A DNA stretch of 64,000 bases from Leguminivora glycinivorella (taxonomy: Eukaryota; Arthropoda; Insecta; Lepidoptera; Tortricidae): positions 3,117,501-3,181,500 of the forward strand of contig NC_062990.1 in NCBI RefSeq assembly GCF_023078275.1. The letters are read 5' to 3'. Made by a program: the position numbers and the translations under genes. The stretch's first letter is position 1. Each line of letters starts with the position of its first letter. The notes under the pieces were generated by a model that was given only the letters and a program-made list of their open reading frames with translations, did not search any database and had not been told where the DNA came from. This document shows, piece after piece, positions 32,757 through 45,750 of the stretch.

Positions 32757-33255
32757 GGAGTATAAATCGTGTAAGAATAAGTCTGCAAAGACACACACTT
32801 GTAGATGGTGCTCCTATTGCGAATACACGCGAATCATTTCCATGCATCACGCACGCACACAACGACAACTGTATGCTCAATGAGCTAACTACTGTGACAC
32901 CTGACACCAGTACCACAGTATAATAAAGAGTACTATCGTACAGTATGGCCACTCCCGCTCCCCGCTGAAAGTGCCACCCACCCCCTCTCGGTTACCTCAC
33001 AGTTACCGCCTGTCAAAATCGCGAACAGTCAACCTGTCATATTTCACTCATACAAGCATAGTACGCGTTCACCTATACAAGCTTAGACTGTATGCTAGGA
33101 ACGCACCTCTTTATATATTTGATCGCCAGTGTCCGAGGTGTGCCAGTACCTCTCTAGTACCTACATAATATGATCTGAGGATAAGATAAAACCCACTATA
33201 AATTGCAATCTATTTCAAAATTCTAAATTGAACTCTGTATAATTAATAAGTATTA
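32757..33255. other. Intron 3 sequence, no feature recognised
   Basis: Slightly more GC-rich than its surroundings (32930-33030), with short open frames only. CTATACAAGCTTAGACTGTA recurs near 37910-37927, the start of a LINE-like 3' end with an (ATTCT)n tail at about 37920-38045. Confidence 0.4.
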
Positions 33256-33262
33256 ATAAAAC

Positions 33263-36200
33263 CAGAGATTATGGATTTAGTAGATATGTCCACCCCATAC
33301 AAAAAAATGCGACCGCCTAAAAGCACGGCAAATGTAGATGGCGTTACTACAAATTTCTTGTTGCCTTGAGATCACTGTTAGATGGCGTTAAGTGTCACTT
33401 TTGAGACATAAATCTTTAAAAGAATATAATGAATTTTAGGACTCGTAACGCCATGCATGTACTAGATTGAAAGTTAGTTAATATTTCGCCACCCTTTCTA
33501 TCGCTTAAATAGCTCAGTTATATTAGCGTAAGACGATGGACGCGACCCTGACGTCGTGGGTTCGATCCTCGGTAGTGAAAATCTTTTTTTTTTCTTTTTT
33601 TTTAATATTTTATACCCTTTTCAACCACCTCCTTTTAAATAGTGATTTTTTTAAATATTAGATTCACAACCCATTTCATTGAAATTTTGTTAGACACATG
33701 TAATGCAATAAGTTTAAAAATTGTCTTTCAGTATTAGTATTGATGGAAGGTAACCTAAGGTTCAACATCGTACCCATCGTACCTACTAACAGCAATACTC
33801 TGTCTTAACTAACCATAGACGTTATGCTCTTGTAATAAGGATTACAAATGTACAGTGACAGTTGTCCAGTTGCATGTACCACATTGAAAGTTAGTCTAGA
33901 TATATTAATATCGACAATTACAAACCGTCAGCAGATGTTGCTTTATAATATAATTAATAAATAAAGATTTTTTTTGAGTGTAGGTGGATATTGTCGATTT
34001 TGGTTTCGCTCAAGAACCTTTGCGAATACGTTACAGACTAAGGTGTAAATTATCTACGCATTTTGTTATGAAAAACGATACAATATACGGCCTAAACAAA
34101 ACGCGGAATATAAATACATAACAAAAATTGCCTTGTGTTGCTTAATTCCGTGATTCAATATATGTATGTATTTACAAAAGCTTTGCCGCCATCCACGTCT
34201 TACTCAGCTTTAACATAAGACTGAAAATCACTTAAACTTAGTCTTTAGAGTCAAAATCTTTTTACTATTTTTACAATGAATGAATGACAAGTCTAGCTAG
34301 GAGGTTTTCCACGAACACCAGAGTTTGCGCTATGTGGCTATATATATCACTCATATGCCTGGATAGGAGTGAAAGAGAAAGATGTCCGCAATGTGTTAAC
34401 CCAGGTGACAGCAGTATTTTACCAGTATCGAAACGCAGTAGGTTGGCCATGACAGCCAGTGACAGTACTAGTACTGAGGCTAGTACTGTCACTGGCTGTC
34501 ATGGCCAACCTACTGCGTTTCGATACTGGTAAAATATCGAAGTATCATTCATTATGTTCTTTTTGTATCTAGGTTATTAATTATATACGAATATCAAAAT
34601 ATCAAAATGATGATAATTGATGAATATCAAGATGATTTTTAGTTTAAAGCAAGAAGATAAAAATATTTTCAGAAATATGTACCTACTCTTTTTATATAAC
34701 AAAACGCATCCATCAGTCAAGCGCCGTATAGCCATCATCTTCTATTTCTGAATTGATTTTTAATAATAATTTACTAAGGTCTAAATCAGTTTACGACCAA
34801 ACTAGAGTTATGCGACGTTGCAGTCAGCAGTCTGGCAACGTTGCATTTTGAAGTAACAAAACATTTAATATTCATTCAATTTGTCGTGAAAAGTCTTCAT
34901 GACTTACTACTCATATTATACCTATAAGTTACCTAATTTCGTCACTCTGATTAAATAGAAGTTTGGTGTGGCGGTCAAAGATACTGCTTTTTAGCTGCGA
35001 TAACTTGAGCAGCAGACGAGGTTCGAATCTCACCGGGAGACCTTGCTTTTTTGTGAATCTTTTTTTATTTTTTTATTTAATACTTTGTGTTTGATTTATT
35101 TTTATTCATTATATTTGATGGGAAAATAAGTACTAATATCTCATATCTCAGGTTTGACATGTTTTTACACCCCGAACTACCAATATTCCATGTTTTATCA
35201 ATCTGGACCAACACTTAGTATGGTAATGAAAAAACTTTTCAAAGAATTTGGTGAATAAAATTGGCCTATTAATATAATTATTGTTTTATTCCCCAATAAT
35301 ATACAATATCTATCATTTTGACAACTTTAGTCTCATTCTGATCATAGTGCCGTCTGACTCTGTCGTGCTGAAATTATGTAGTTATATTGTTTGTGGTAAA
35401 ACATTTTTATACTACTAAAAATGAAATAATCAGAAAGTAATACTTCCGTCTTAGTGCGTTATCACATTATCCGATCCGGTATCAGATGTAGGACCGATAT
35501 CGATATCCAATATATTTAAGCCGCTATCTTTGATTTTTGCCTTTAAAATTCTTCCTTCATCCGATATCGCGGATAGGATAATGTGAAAACGCACTTAGAG
35601 TTGTAATATTTTACCTTGCATATTTTGGTTTTACTGGAATGTACGTTCAAGATAATTCAGAATTATCGTTAAAACTTATGCAAAAAAAATCAAAAACCAT
35701 AAAATTAAAATAAAACACAAAAAAACTGTTATCTTCACTTTGTGTCTCTCCGCCGGGATTCGAACCCGTGATCTCTGGATTGAAAACCAAACCAACTTCA
35801 ACCGTGACCATAACGTGTCTTGACAATTGGCCCGAAATTCCCCATCATCTAGCTTTCACTATTGTGTCAGGCGTTTCGATGTTCCTGCTGAAAAGTAAAT
35901 ACTTAAGTTATTAAGTTGCACCTGTCAAATGATTGAAGAGAAAAACGTGAGACGGATGTATGGGATGACAAGTCTGTACTGTATTGGCAAGGTGCAGGGT
36001 GCAAAGCGGGTGGAGGCCTGGAGGGGGTAACTAAAAGGATGACAGCGCTCACCAGCGCTCACTATGGCCAAAATTGACATTCCTGTCACTGACTTACGTT
36101 GTCAAATCCATATTGCAGTAAACATTTTCGAGATAAATTTAATATGGGCCTAGTAAAATTTGTTATGGTGAATTGTAATAACACCAAGAAAAATAGCGAC

Positions 36201-37519
36201 TAAATTCTAGCTATTTCCAAGACTGTGGTGGAAACGAAACCACCGTTTAAGTGGATAATTGCCGTAAGAAGAAAAGTGTCATCTAACCTCTGATTATTTA
36301 AAGTACATAATCATTTGATACAAGTATTGAATTTACGGTGAATTTATAATGCAAACTTTATTGGAGGTAGAAAAGCCGATGTGGAAGCCAATCCCAGTTA
36401 CGAGTATGTTCCAAAATCATTTGAGTTGTTCCCTCATGTCTGCTCCTGTGTACACATCGAAACGGATTGACAAAAATGCGTAAACATCGAAGTTTCAATG
36501 GGATGAAGGAGCACGAAAACAAGAAAAGCAGAAGCAGGCCATCCACTAAAGGCTTATCACATTTTAAATAAATTTCCTGAGAACTTATTTCATCGCATTG
36601 ATGACTATATATTTGTTGTGATATGGTAAACCTCTAATATTTTCAAGTAAATGAAACAAGTTTTTGTAATGTATATTATAATTAAAAGTTATTATAGCTA
36701 GTTTCTTTTTATTTTACTATAAACCCTGTACCCTGTCCCTGAATGATATATTGTAGTACCTACGGTTAGCCTATGAAAATGACATATCAACAATTTCAAA
36801 AACCAATGATTTATTTATACTTTATTGCACATAAGTTCAAATGGTGGAATAATGTCTTCAATCTCTAGAAAATTCCCAGCTAGAACCAATTTCTTGCCTT
36901 TATTCATTGACCGATATCGCATATATTATGTTTAAGTCGCCATCTTTGATTTTCGCCTTTGAAATCCTTCCTACATCCGATATCGCGGATCGGGTATAAT
37001 GTGAAAACGCACTTAAGGTTGTAATATTTTGCCTATTCTGGAATATACGTTCAAAATAATTAAGAATTATCGTGAAAACTTACGCAAAAAAAATCTAAAC
37101 AAATAAAAAACCATAAAATAATAATAAAACCCAAAAAACTGGATATCTTTACGTGTGTCTCCACCGAGGCTTGAACCAGTGACCTCTGGATTGAAAAGCG
37201 AACGAACTTCTGATGAGACCATAACGTGCCATGACAATTTGCCCGAAATTCGGTATCATCTAGCTTTCGCTACGTGTCAGGCATTTCGATGTTCCTGCAT
37301 AAAAATAAATAGTTAGTCAGTTCCACCTGTCAAATTATTGAAGAGAAAAACCTGAGACGGATGTATCGGATGACAAGGCTTGCAAATTTATTAAATATAG
37401 ATATGTGCCAAATGGGACTATGAGCGACATCTATCCATTTCCGCCGCAAACAATAGTTTCGTTTTGACAGTCGCATTTTGTGGTACGGGGTGGCATAGTC
37501 TGTATATATGTAGTTTGTG
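33263..37519. mobile_element. 4,257-bp non-coding TIR transposon, copy 2
   Basis: Same orientation as copy 1 (22140-26398) and, by eye, identical except for two single-base gaps: one T fewer in the run near 33645 and one T missing in CACTCATATG near 34353. It has its own 7-bp duplication ATAAAAC (33256-33262 and 37520-37526), so it is an independent insertion and not an assembly or segmental copy. tRNA-like modules, the hairpin (34415-34536) and the internal repeat are all present. Confidence 0.88.
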
Positions 37520-37566
37520 ATAAAACACTAAAAAGCAATCAGGAATTTTCGACTCAATTCTAGGCC

Positions 37567-37723
37567 AGGCCCCGTAGCCGAATGGCATTTCTCCGACGCC
37601 AAACGAAAGCGATACGCCGCTGGCTCTGTCGCGCCAATACGCAAGCGCGATAGAGATAGATATCTACTAGCGCTTCGTTTCGTGAGCGTTTCGTGAGCGA
37701 TTGTGCCATTCGGCTAGCCACCC
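37567..37723. mobile_element. MITE of the CTAGCCGAATGGCA family, reverse copy
   Basis: Reverse complement of the element at 5035-5169 with about 20 bp extra (CAATACGCAAGCGCGATAGA). Ends AGGCCCCGTAGCCGAATGGC and GCCATTCGGCTAGCCACCC. Confidence 0.75.
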
Positions 37724-38103
37724 AGGCAGTATTTAGAAATCCGTACTTTTAATTGTTTCCATCGAATTGCTATCTAAATTTGACCGGATCGAAATGACAA
37801 ACATTTGAACAACTTGCCTGAGGTAATTTTGCTATAATGTTAACTCGTTTATACAGAGTATTTCATAAACTCAGTTAATGGATTGGATCATTCAACATCA
37901 TAATATACTATACAAGCTTAGACTGTAGTCGCCAGCAATATGCTGAGGTTAAACCATTTCGTGGCACCTTCTCGTTTTTATCTGTTCCTATTTGTCATAT
38001 TTTTCTCTTTTGTGTGTTTAGGAATAAAATTTATTCTATTCTATTCTAATATCAATAAAATAATATTGACATTTTGTCCTGTTATTTAAATTTTTATTTA
38101 GAC

Positions 38104-38392
38104 CATAGATTAAATAATTTAAATTTAACAAGATCATACCATCCCATACATTAAAATGCGACCGCCTACGAACGCGCTTACACTCCACCACACATAGATA
38201 GCGCCACAAAAAAAATGCCTTGTTGCCACCAATTATTTGTAGATTGGCATTAAGTGTCAATTCCAAGCCGTAAATCTATGTCAAAAGTAACACTTAACGC
38301 CATCTACAAGTAAAATCGAAAGCTACAAGACATTTTTTTGTGGCGCCATCTATGTGTGGTGGATGGTATGATCTTGTTATATTTAATCTATG
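38104..38392. mobile_element. 289-bp MITE related to the 4.26 kb elements
   Basis: Ends CATAGATTAAATA / TATTTAATCTATG, 7-bp duplication TTTAGAC (38097-38103 and 38393-38399). Subterminal CATTAAAATGCGACCGCC and the interior TTAAGTGTCA...TAAATCT are shared with the first 150 bp of the 4.26 kb elements, so it looks like a short deletion derivative of the same family. Confidence 0.75.
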
Positions 38393-38399
38393 TTTAGAC

Positions 38400-39640
38400 T
38401 TAACTACATATTTAAATTGTTACCTATTATTATGGACACCGTCCCTACAACACTGCATTCAGGTAAATTAAATCTTACTACAGCACTTTGAAAATTGCAA
38501 AGAGTGGCTTATTACGACTATAATTACTAATGTATTGTTGAAAGGAATACTATTGATATTCTCACAAATACTGTTAATATAAACTGAAATAGTGTACATA
38601 TAACTAGCAGCATAATTAAATTAGTCTCACAAATATTGTTAAGATTGTTTGCAGGTTTGATCCTGCGTCCTAAAATACCCTGTACTTAGAAAATTGTAAG
38701 TAAAAATAGCAAAAGATTATTTTATCGCCTTCTGTGACTTGCGGGGGTGTGTAAGCGTGGGTGTCTTTTATCAGGCAGTGACACAAATCGTTGTTGTGAC
38801 ATTTTGCGCCTATTTGTATGTACGTACCACGACTTATCCGAGTAATCTTTAAAAAAGCTAAATATAGGTAACTGTATTGGAAAACGGTTTTACGCACGTT
38901 CATCATAATATCGCTGTTGGAAACATGTTTACAGTCGCATGAACATGTCTCACAAAAACTTCACTTCTATGAAAGTAACCATTATTCTAGAGTCAAGCTA
39001 ACGTAAGATTGTGTTTTGTTTTTCAATTTATTTTTGTTCATTTTAACCATGGAAAAAAATCATCCGAAAATTTTACCTTTGCAAGGGCAGAGAACTAAAA
39101 CATTAGGTACAAGTTTAAATTCAACCGGTTCAAAAAAATCACGAACAATGTGCAGTGTATCTTTATACTTTCAAAGTTATTAAGAAAAAAAGAACACTAT
39201 GTCCGTTTTTTTTTCATTTTTTTACGAAGACTTTTTTCTATCTGTATACATCGCTTGCAATATCCTTTATTTCTTTCTTTCCTATATTTACACTGCTTTT
39301 ACTATTTTCTCTCAACTTACTAAAACAAGTATTAGGTGTTAAGCCTTTATCCCATATATAGCTCTTGTCTCCCCTTTGAGACTACATTCAATACCATTGA
39401 GCTGTCTTGCTTTGACAGGAGACCCTTTGAGTAATTGGACAATTCAATTGTATATCCCATTTTGTAGGTGTGTGTTATATGTATTTCTTGTACAGTTTAC
39501 ACAGGCTGTAGAAGTAATTTTTAAGAAAACTTTGTTACTCGTAAATAATTTTTCGAAAATGAAATTATGAAGTTTTGTGGTCGTGGTTACTTTTTCTTCA
39601 ATTACCAATATTTTCCTTCAGGTGTAAGGTATAAAACCCT
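38400..39640. other. Intron 3 sequence, no feature recognised
   Basis: AT-rich, no recognisable coding or repeat boundary. Confidence 0.4.
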
Positions 39641-39649
39641 GTGTGGTGA

Positions 39650-39878
39650 AGGTTGTGAATTTCACCACCTCCTTTCTTCCCGTGGGTGTTGTAGAAGTCG
39701 ACTGTGGGATATGGGTTACATTGTGGCGTAGGCGAGAGGCTGGCAACCTGCCACTGCAATGTCACAACTTGGATTTCTTTCAACCCCTTTTTGCCAGGAG
39801 TAGCATTGAAACTTAGTAGTTTATGTGCTCTGCCTGAACCTTTATGGGATACAGGCGTGATTATATGTATCTATGTAT
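39650..39878 (-). repeat. Dispersed repeat (ATCACGCCTGTATCCCATAAAG family), minus strand
   Basis: Reverse copy of 12971-13205, from TGAATTTCACCACCTCCTTT to ATACAGGCGTGATTATATGT. Confidence 0.65.
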
Positions 39879-40088
39879 GTTAAGGTATAAAAAAGTTGAT
39901 TTGTTTTGCAAGAAGGAAAAGCTGTTGATAATTTAAAAAAAAATCGTGGGCGTTGCGAGAATTTCAACGCAAAGATAATCAAATTTTGGCTCCGAGTGCA
40001 GGACAAAAAACCATTCCAACATGTCAACGTGGCGAATATAATATTAAATGTAAGAGGACCAACAAAATAAAACAAAATCTAAAAGCTC

Positions 40089-40322
40089 GGCCACACATGC
40101 GCGTTTTGAGAGCGTAGGCGGAGCGTTAGCGGAGCGCAATGATGCCGGTGCGCCGCCGGACGAACGCTGGCGTTGCACTCAGCGGACGCCGGCGGGAACT
40201 AACGAGCGCGGATTGCGAGCGGAAAGCGCGCGGATTGCGAGCGAAACGCCAGCGTTCGTCCGGCGCACCGCTATCATTGCGCTCCGCTAACGCTACGCTA
40301 TCAAAACGCTTTATGTCTGGCG
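40089..40322. mobile_element. GC-rich foldback element
   Basis: Arms GCGTTAGCGGAGCGCAATGA and TCATTGCGCTCCGCTAACGC, extending outward to GCGTTTTGAGAGCGTA / TACGCTATCAAAACGC and inward to GGTGCGCCGCCGG and GAACGCTGGCG. GC content is far above the surrounding DNA. No domain is recognised in the frame that crosses it (40139-40366). Confidence 0.7.
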
Positions 40323-41010
40323 GAGGCTTAAATCTAAAACTAAAATCATTTCTATCTGTGATATAAATTCACTCTTAAAGTAAGTTTTACCAGATAGCAT
40401 AAAAACAAAACCCCACACGTGGATAATTTGTAATTTTTTCATCAGTTTTTGAACCAACAAGAGTGCATTTACCAGTCACTTGGATGGAAATGTATTATTT
40501 TATTGATTAAGCAAAATGGGAAACTGAAGTCTTTTTACCAAAATCTACCACAATCTGTTTTAAAAGGAAAACCATTAAAGTACATTAAATGATATTATTA
40601 TTCCATTTTTTGTTCAATGCAAAATTACCAAATCAAGCGATGTTTACAATCTGAGCGCATCAATTTCCCGTTCAGAAACCATTTTTTATTCATCTTTAAA
40701 CGAATTGAAATTACTCCGAAATACGCAGCCGTTTCAATATTTACTCGACATAATGGGCTTCGAAAAATACGCTTAAAAATGGCGGATCGCATTTTTAAGT
40801 AGGAATTAAATTATTATCTTCGGCGGAATCCTGAAATTTGAGCATAAATCTTATAAATTGTGGTTGTTTTGTATTGTTTTAATGATGTTGAATAAATTTC
40901 GGTTGTGTTTTAGATTGCGTTTCTGATTTCAGTATTGTACAAGGTAAAATAATAAATATGTAGGTAAATAAAAAATATTCCTTGCCGGCGGCTATATTTC
41001 CGAGCTCATA

Positions 41011-41130
41011 TAACCCGGCAACCTTCAAATCAAGAGCGAACAGGCATCTTCTGGTCGAGCTCACTCCATCGTATGCCACGTCTTTGCCTTTGGCTAGTCT
41101 GTGACCAAGAAGAGTAAGCCCATTTATAAT
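41011..41130 (+). mobile_element. Jockey-like LINE C-terminal end
   Basis: NPATFKSRANRHLLVELTPS followed by a read-through instead of the stop, then TTTGCCTTTGGCTAGTCTGTGACC. Same end as 12095-12205; decayed. Confidence 0.65.
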
Positions 41131-42245
41131 AATAAACAAAAAATGTAGGAATCGTGTACGTACGTACATATCGTCACTACTTTAAAAAAATCTCGTATCT
41201 CACGCTGCTCCTTAAAGTTAAAACGCAGTAAGTCTATATGTATTCCATACATACTTACTACAATTTTCTTTTCATTGACAGACGAAGATACAAGTTGTTT
41301 TTTAAAGTAGTGACGATATATTACGTACGTCGTACAAATAAATGTAATAATTATCGTTTAATCAAATGTAATGATAATTATTATGGCGACGTTATACCAA
41401 TCTGTCAATGTGAAAAATAAAAGAAAAATAAAAGGTTCATTGTAACATCAATGAAATTACTAAACACGAAATTACTGCTGACTTATCAAATAAATCTCAA
41501 AATTGACGTATTTGATGAAAATGCGTGTATAAAACAGTATAACGATTTCTGAAATCAATTAAAACTTACTATGCTTATAATTTAAGTAAAATGTATAAGA
41601 AAAACCTCACCCTCATTCTCCACCATACAATCTTCAAAGCACAGAGGTCCTACCACGAATCACGAACGAAGTCTTGCTTCCCTATAGCTCTTAAGTACTC
41701 GTTCGTACAAATCTGCAAGTGCGTGAGAGAGGTAGTATACTAGTATAGTGTTTCGCGGTAGGCCCTCATACAGCTCATTACGTGCAAGCTTTGAGGCATC
41801 AAAGCACTTTAAGAACTCTGAACTAGTCTGAACTTGCAAGTTGCAATTTCGGGAAGTTGTTACAAGTTGGTATCTTTAGTAGGATCTTATTGAATAATTG
41901 TTGGTCTTTGTACATCCAAAATGCAAGCGTAAAACGTATAAATATCATCATCTAAAAGTAAAAAGCAAATATGATGATTGTGTTGATGTGATCCTTTTAT
42001 CCCTTATAAGAGCCCTATGCTCTCATAAAAATCTTCCAATTTTCCACTTCCTGGGCGACTATTTCAAGCTCCTTCCAGCCTAGTCACTAGCGCCAGTTAA
42101 ATAAGAGTACATTAGGATACAAGTGCGGAAAAAGAGAAGGTGTAAATGAGTGGCGATAAATTAAAAACCAACCGAAGGGAGTGTTTTAAATCGAGTTACG
42201 AATTTCCTTTTCGGAAGTCTATGTTACGACATTTTTCATTACAGC

Positions 42246-42369
42246 GGGCCGATTTTTGAGTCTCACGCGTTCGAATTCAGAAAATTGTCACTGGAAATAA
42301 TAAGCAAGTCACGGTTTTCAACCGGTATTTTAGTGACAAATTCCCGTATGAGAGATTCAAAATTTGCCC
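42246..42369. mobile_element. MITE of the GGGCCGATTTTTGAGTCTC family
   Basis: Same family as the inner element at 5719-5834 (CACGCGTTCGAATTCAGAAA, ACCGGTATTTTAGTGACA); the right end is more decayed. Confidence 0.65.
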
Positions 42370-45159
42370 TCCAGATGGCCCTCTGAAGTTTCGACCTTTC
42401 ATATAATGAACCACTTAGGAAAAAATACAATAACTATGCATTGTAACATAATATTTCCAAGCACCCGACCGTATTTCTGTGTACGACGTTAAAACCTACA
42501 ACTTAAAAATAAATACTTCCTACACAAGAACAATTGTTTCTGTTGCTGAGACCCGCCTCGCGAAATTGTGTTTGCCTTTAATAAATTGAAAATCTTGCTC
42601 ACGAGGCCTCGGGCCATCTTTATCCCCTTTGCCTTTTTTCCTATCTGGAGCTTTCTTGTGTTTTAATTTGTTTAAAATATTTCCATTAGGATTTTCTGTT
42701 TCATTTATCTTGGTCGCTTTCATCTTGTAATTAATTGAAGTTTTTGAATTTGCTTTTAATCGCTTTTGATGTAGGTACCTATTCGTTTTTTTTGATTTCG
42801 TAAATCAGTTTAAAAATATTAAACACATTATTTATGTACGCAAATAACAGTATTTCTTGTAAAATCAAATACAATAATTATGTCATAATTGTAAAAAAAA
42901 TTGTTCATTTCCTGTAATAATAACCGTGTTTTAATGACTCTTATTATGCACCGGTCACAAAAATAACTATTACATAATATCATAACAGATGTTTACCGCC
43001 CATCTTTCAAATTCCCAGACACCAAATATCGCGCCATCCCACTCAAATTCAGACGATTCTGATAACTCAAACATCGTTAATCTAAATTCCCATTCAGGCA
43101 TTACAATTGTTCGCCTGACCCATTCAGCCAAATTAATTAGGCTGGATATCGTGACATTTATGAGAATTCTTAATAAGCCGTCTTAGAAATTTTACAGAGC
43201 TTCGATCCTTTTGGCCTCTTGGTGTGTCCCATTCAAATGCAAAAGGCCTGTGGAATTAATTTACATAGCTCTTTGTGCGTACTGTAACTGGTACCTTTTG
43301 ATAAATTCTCCTATTCGAAATGTCTCTGTTAGAAATTTCTTATCGCTCCTTTGGGCTCTTATGGCCCATTCAGCTTTTGTTTCAGGGTTTAGATCTAACT
43401 TTGTATTTCTTAAGTAATCGAGGGTACCGCGTACATTTTCTTTGATCGTTATCCCTAAGCCGTTAAGTAAATTTGATCTTGTTTTAAGTAAAACGGTTGA
43501 ATGTTCCCAGCGAATTTGAGTTTACGAGATACTGCCGGATTACGGAAACAATGAAAGAAGTTTTTAAGTAGCTTTTCGATTTAGGTGCCTTTTGACTTCT
43601 CGAGTATTATCACCTACTTTGTTACACAATTTATTGAATATTACTGTGAAATGAAATCAATGAGGCCAAAGTGAAGAAATCAGTTTTATTTCGTGACTTT
43701 TTATATATTTATTATTATTAATTATAGTTTTCCCGATTGTGCGAAATTGAACGCTTCAAAATCGATTTATCTAATGAATACAAAATGCAATTTTTAAAGC
43801 CTAAGTCAATCCATAATCTAAAACCTTAGACATTGATATAACTTCGAATTTAGAAGACAGAAATGAAGAAATGTAATATGTCTTTTTTTTTTATTATAAA
43901 GAAATGAAGAAATGTAATATGTCATAAAGAATATTGAAAATAAGATAAAAGATACAATACAAAAAAGTGCAGCAACAAAAGTTAATGCATACTTACGAAG
44001 AACTTAAATCAGAATAACAAAGGAAGTCGTAAAGAAAATGAACAATTTACATGAGGCTAATAGAAGAACTTTGTTTTTATCAACCAGGCACAACGGACTT
44101 GCGGCAAAATTATACAACTTTGCACTATTTAACTTGCAAACTTTGAAACGGAAAGTTGCAGAAACTATCTCAAGGAACTTTCATTGTCTTTCATTCTCTT
44201 TGGATTATTAAATTGTGTTCAAATCTCGAGTTTCCGGGACAACCCAAATATAGCTGGCTTATTGAATTAAACTACGTTTATTAGACAATGAACTTTGACA
44301 AAGGACTTGTTTATTACTTTTATTAGTATTGGATTTTGATTAAAAATATACGAGATGAAGGATGGAGTTCATGTTAGATTCCTACTTATATTTTTGACGA
44401 TTTTAATATGTATTCATTTTTATATTCGGTTGTAATATAAAAAGTAATACTTATTAATAAATAAATGAATCTGAATATAATTTTCTCAAATACAGTTTTG
44501 TACTTTTTTAGAAGACTAGAGTAGAAGAGATGCAATGTAATACAAATATGTTTGCGGGGATGCACCTTAAATAAAATGTTAGTTCGAGAGAAAATCAGTT
44601 ATGCTCCTATTCTTCTATATCTTTCAGTAAAATGTAATAAAATACAGATAAATTATGTCAAAATTACATACATTATATAAACATACGAAGACAATTTAAA
44701 GACGCCAACAAATGAATTTCAACAAAACTAGGAATTTAGAGCAAGTGCTATATTTTTTTACGTAAATGAAAATGCGTAAATTATAACAGTTAAAGTCGAA
44801 CACACCATTTTAAAACATAACATTTTTATCATCACCGATCCATTTCATTAAATATACGCCCACAAACAGTGAATGGTATAAAATGAGTCGAGTTGATTTT
44901 ATTGTTAAAAAAATTAGGTCTGTTTGAACTAAACATGTACTAAGCAAACAATTTACATGTAATTGCACGACCTACAAGAAAATAAACATTACAAAGAAAC
45001 TTCTAATTTACAAAGTTGAAGAACAAATGGCCTTTAGCTTGGTGATTAGAATCGATCTTTCTATTCATAGCTTTAAGGTCAGAGTCACTTGGTACTTTAA
45101 TGAGAATTCTTATCGAATTAACAACGCTGATAGATACTTAGAATCTACATTTTAAGGAC
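42370..45159. other. Intron 3 sequence, no feature recognised
   Basis: The largest apparently unique stretch of the window (2.8 kb), AT-rich. Only short open frames; a small local duplication AAGAAATGAAGAAATGTAATATGTC occurs at about 43860-43925. I see no exon with both splice sites and a conserved motif. Confidence 0.45.
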
Positions 45160-45163
45160 AAAT

Positions 45164-45299
45164 GTGAGTGTGTTTAGTAAAACGTCCCACGTTGTCGGTT
45201 ACCAATAAGGCGAGATTTATTTGTATCTTTACATGAATAAACTGACAAAGCGGCTTTATAGCAATCGACAAAGTGGGACGTTTTCCCGTGCACACTCAC
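45164..45299. mobile_element. MITE with GTGAGTGTG ends, copy 1
   Basis: GTGAGTGTGTTTAGTAAAAC ... GTTTTCCCGTGCACACTCAC with a 4-bp duplication AAAT (45160-45163 and 45300-45303). Copy 2 is at 61028-61162. Confidence 0.8.
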
Positions 45300-45369
45300 A
45301 AATAAAATCAAGATCATGATGTCTTCAATAGCTTTCACCCATCGTCCTTCTTTCGTTATCCTGAAATTT

Positions 45370-45470
45370 TGCCTCGGCTCATAGGAGTAAGGTCAGCTTT
45401 GGCATCTAATCACAAGAATTGGCACTAGTTTTTACGAAAGCGACTTCCATCTGACCTTCCAAAGGGATTC
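45370..45470 (-). repeat. CORE-SINE fragment
   Basis: GGCACTAGTTTTTACGAAAG and GACTTCCATCTGACCTTCCA match the body of the SINEs at 7148-7481 and 47757-48044; the head and tail are missing. Confidence 0.6.
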
Positions 45471-45750
45471 AAAAGCTTTCATTCTACTTTAAGAAAAACT
45501 ATAGGGAAAAACTATTTAATTATTCATTTATTATTATTAGCCTTATAAAATAAACAAATGTAAATAGAAACAGATTTATAGTAGCTAAATAATAGGGAAA
45601 AATATTTCTTTCAAATCATACGACTAAACAAAATGAACAAACCACTTTAAATTAATTATCTGAAACGACCCATTTACCCATTTTTATCCCCCATATTATC
45701 AACATAATTGCACTGACCACCATTTAAAGACAACCCTGAATTAGGTTACA

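Noticed and set aside
22140..37519. Assembly duplication or segmental duplication of 4.26 kb
   Set aside because: Flanks differ and each copy has its own 7-bp target duplication.
40139..40366. Small protein-coding gene in the GC-rich frame
   Set aside because: The frame is a by-product of the palindrome; no domain, no splice or start context.
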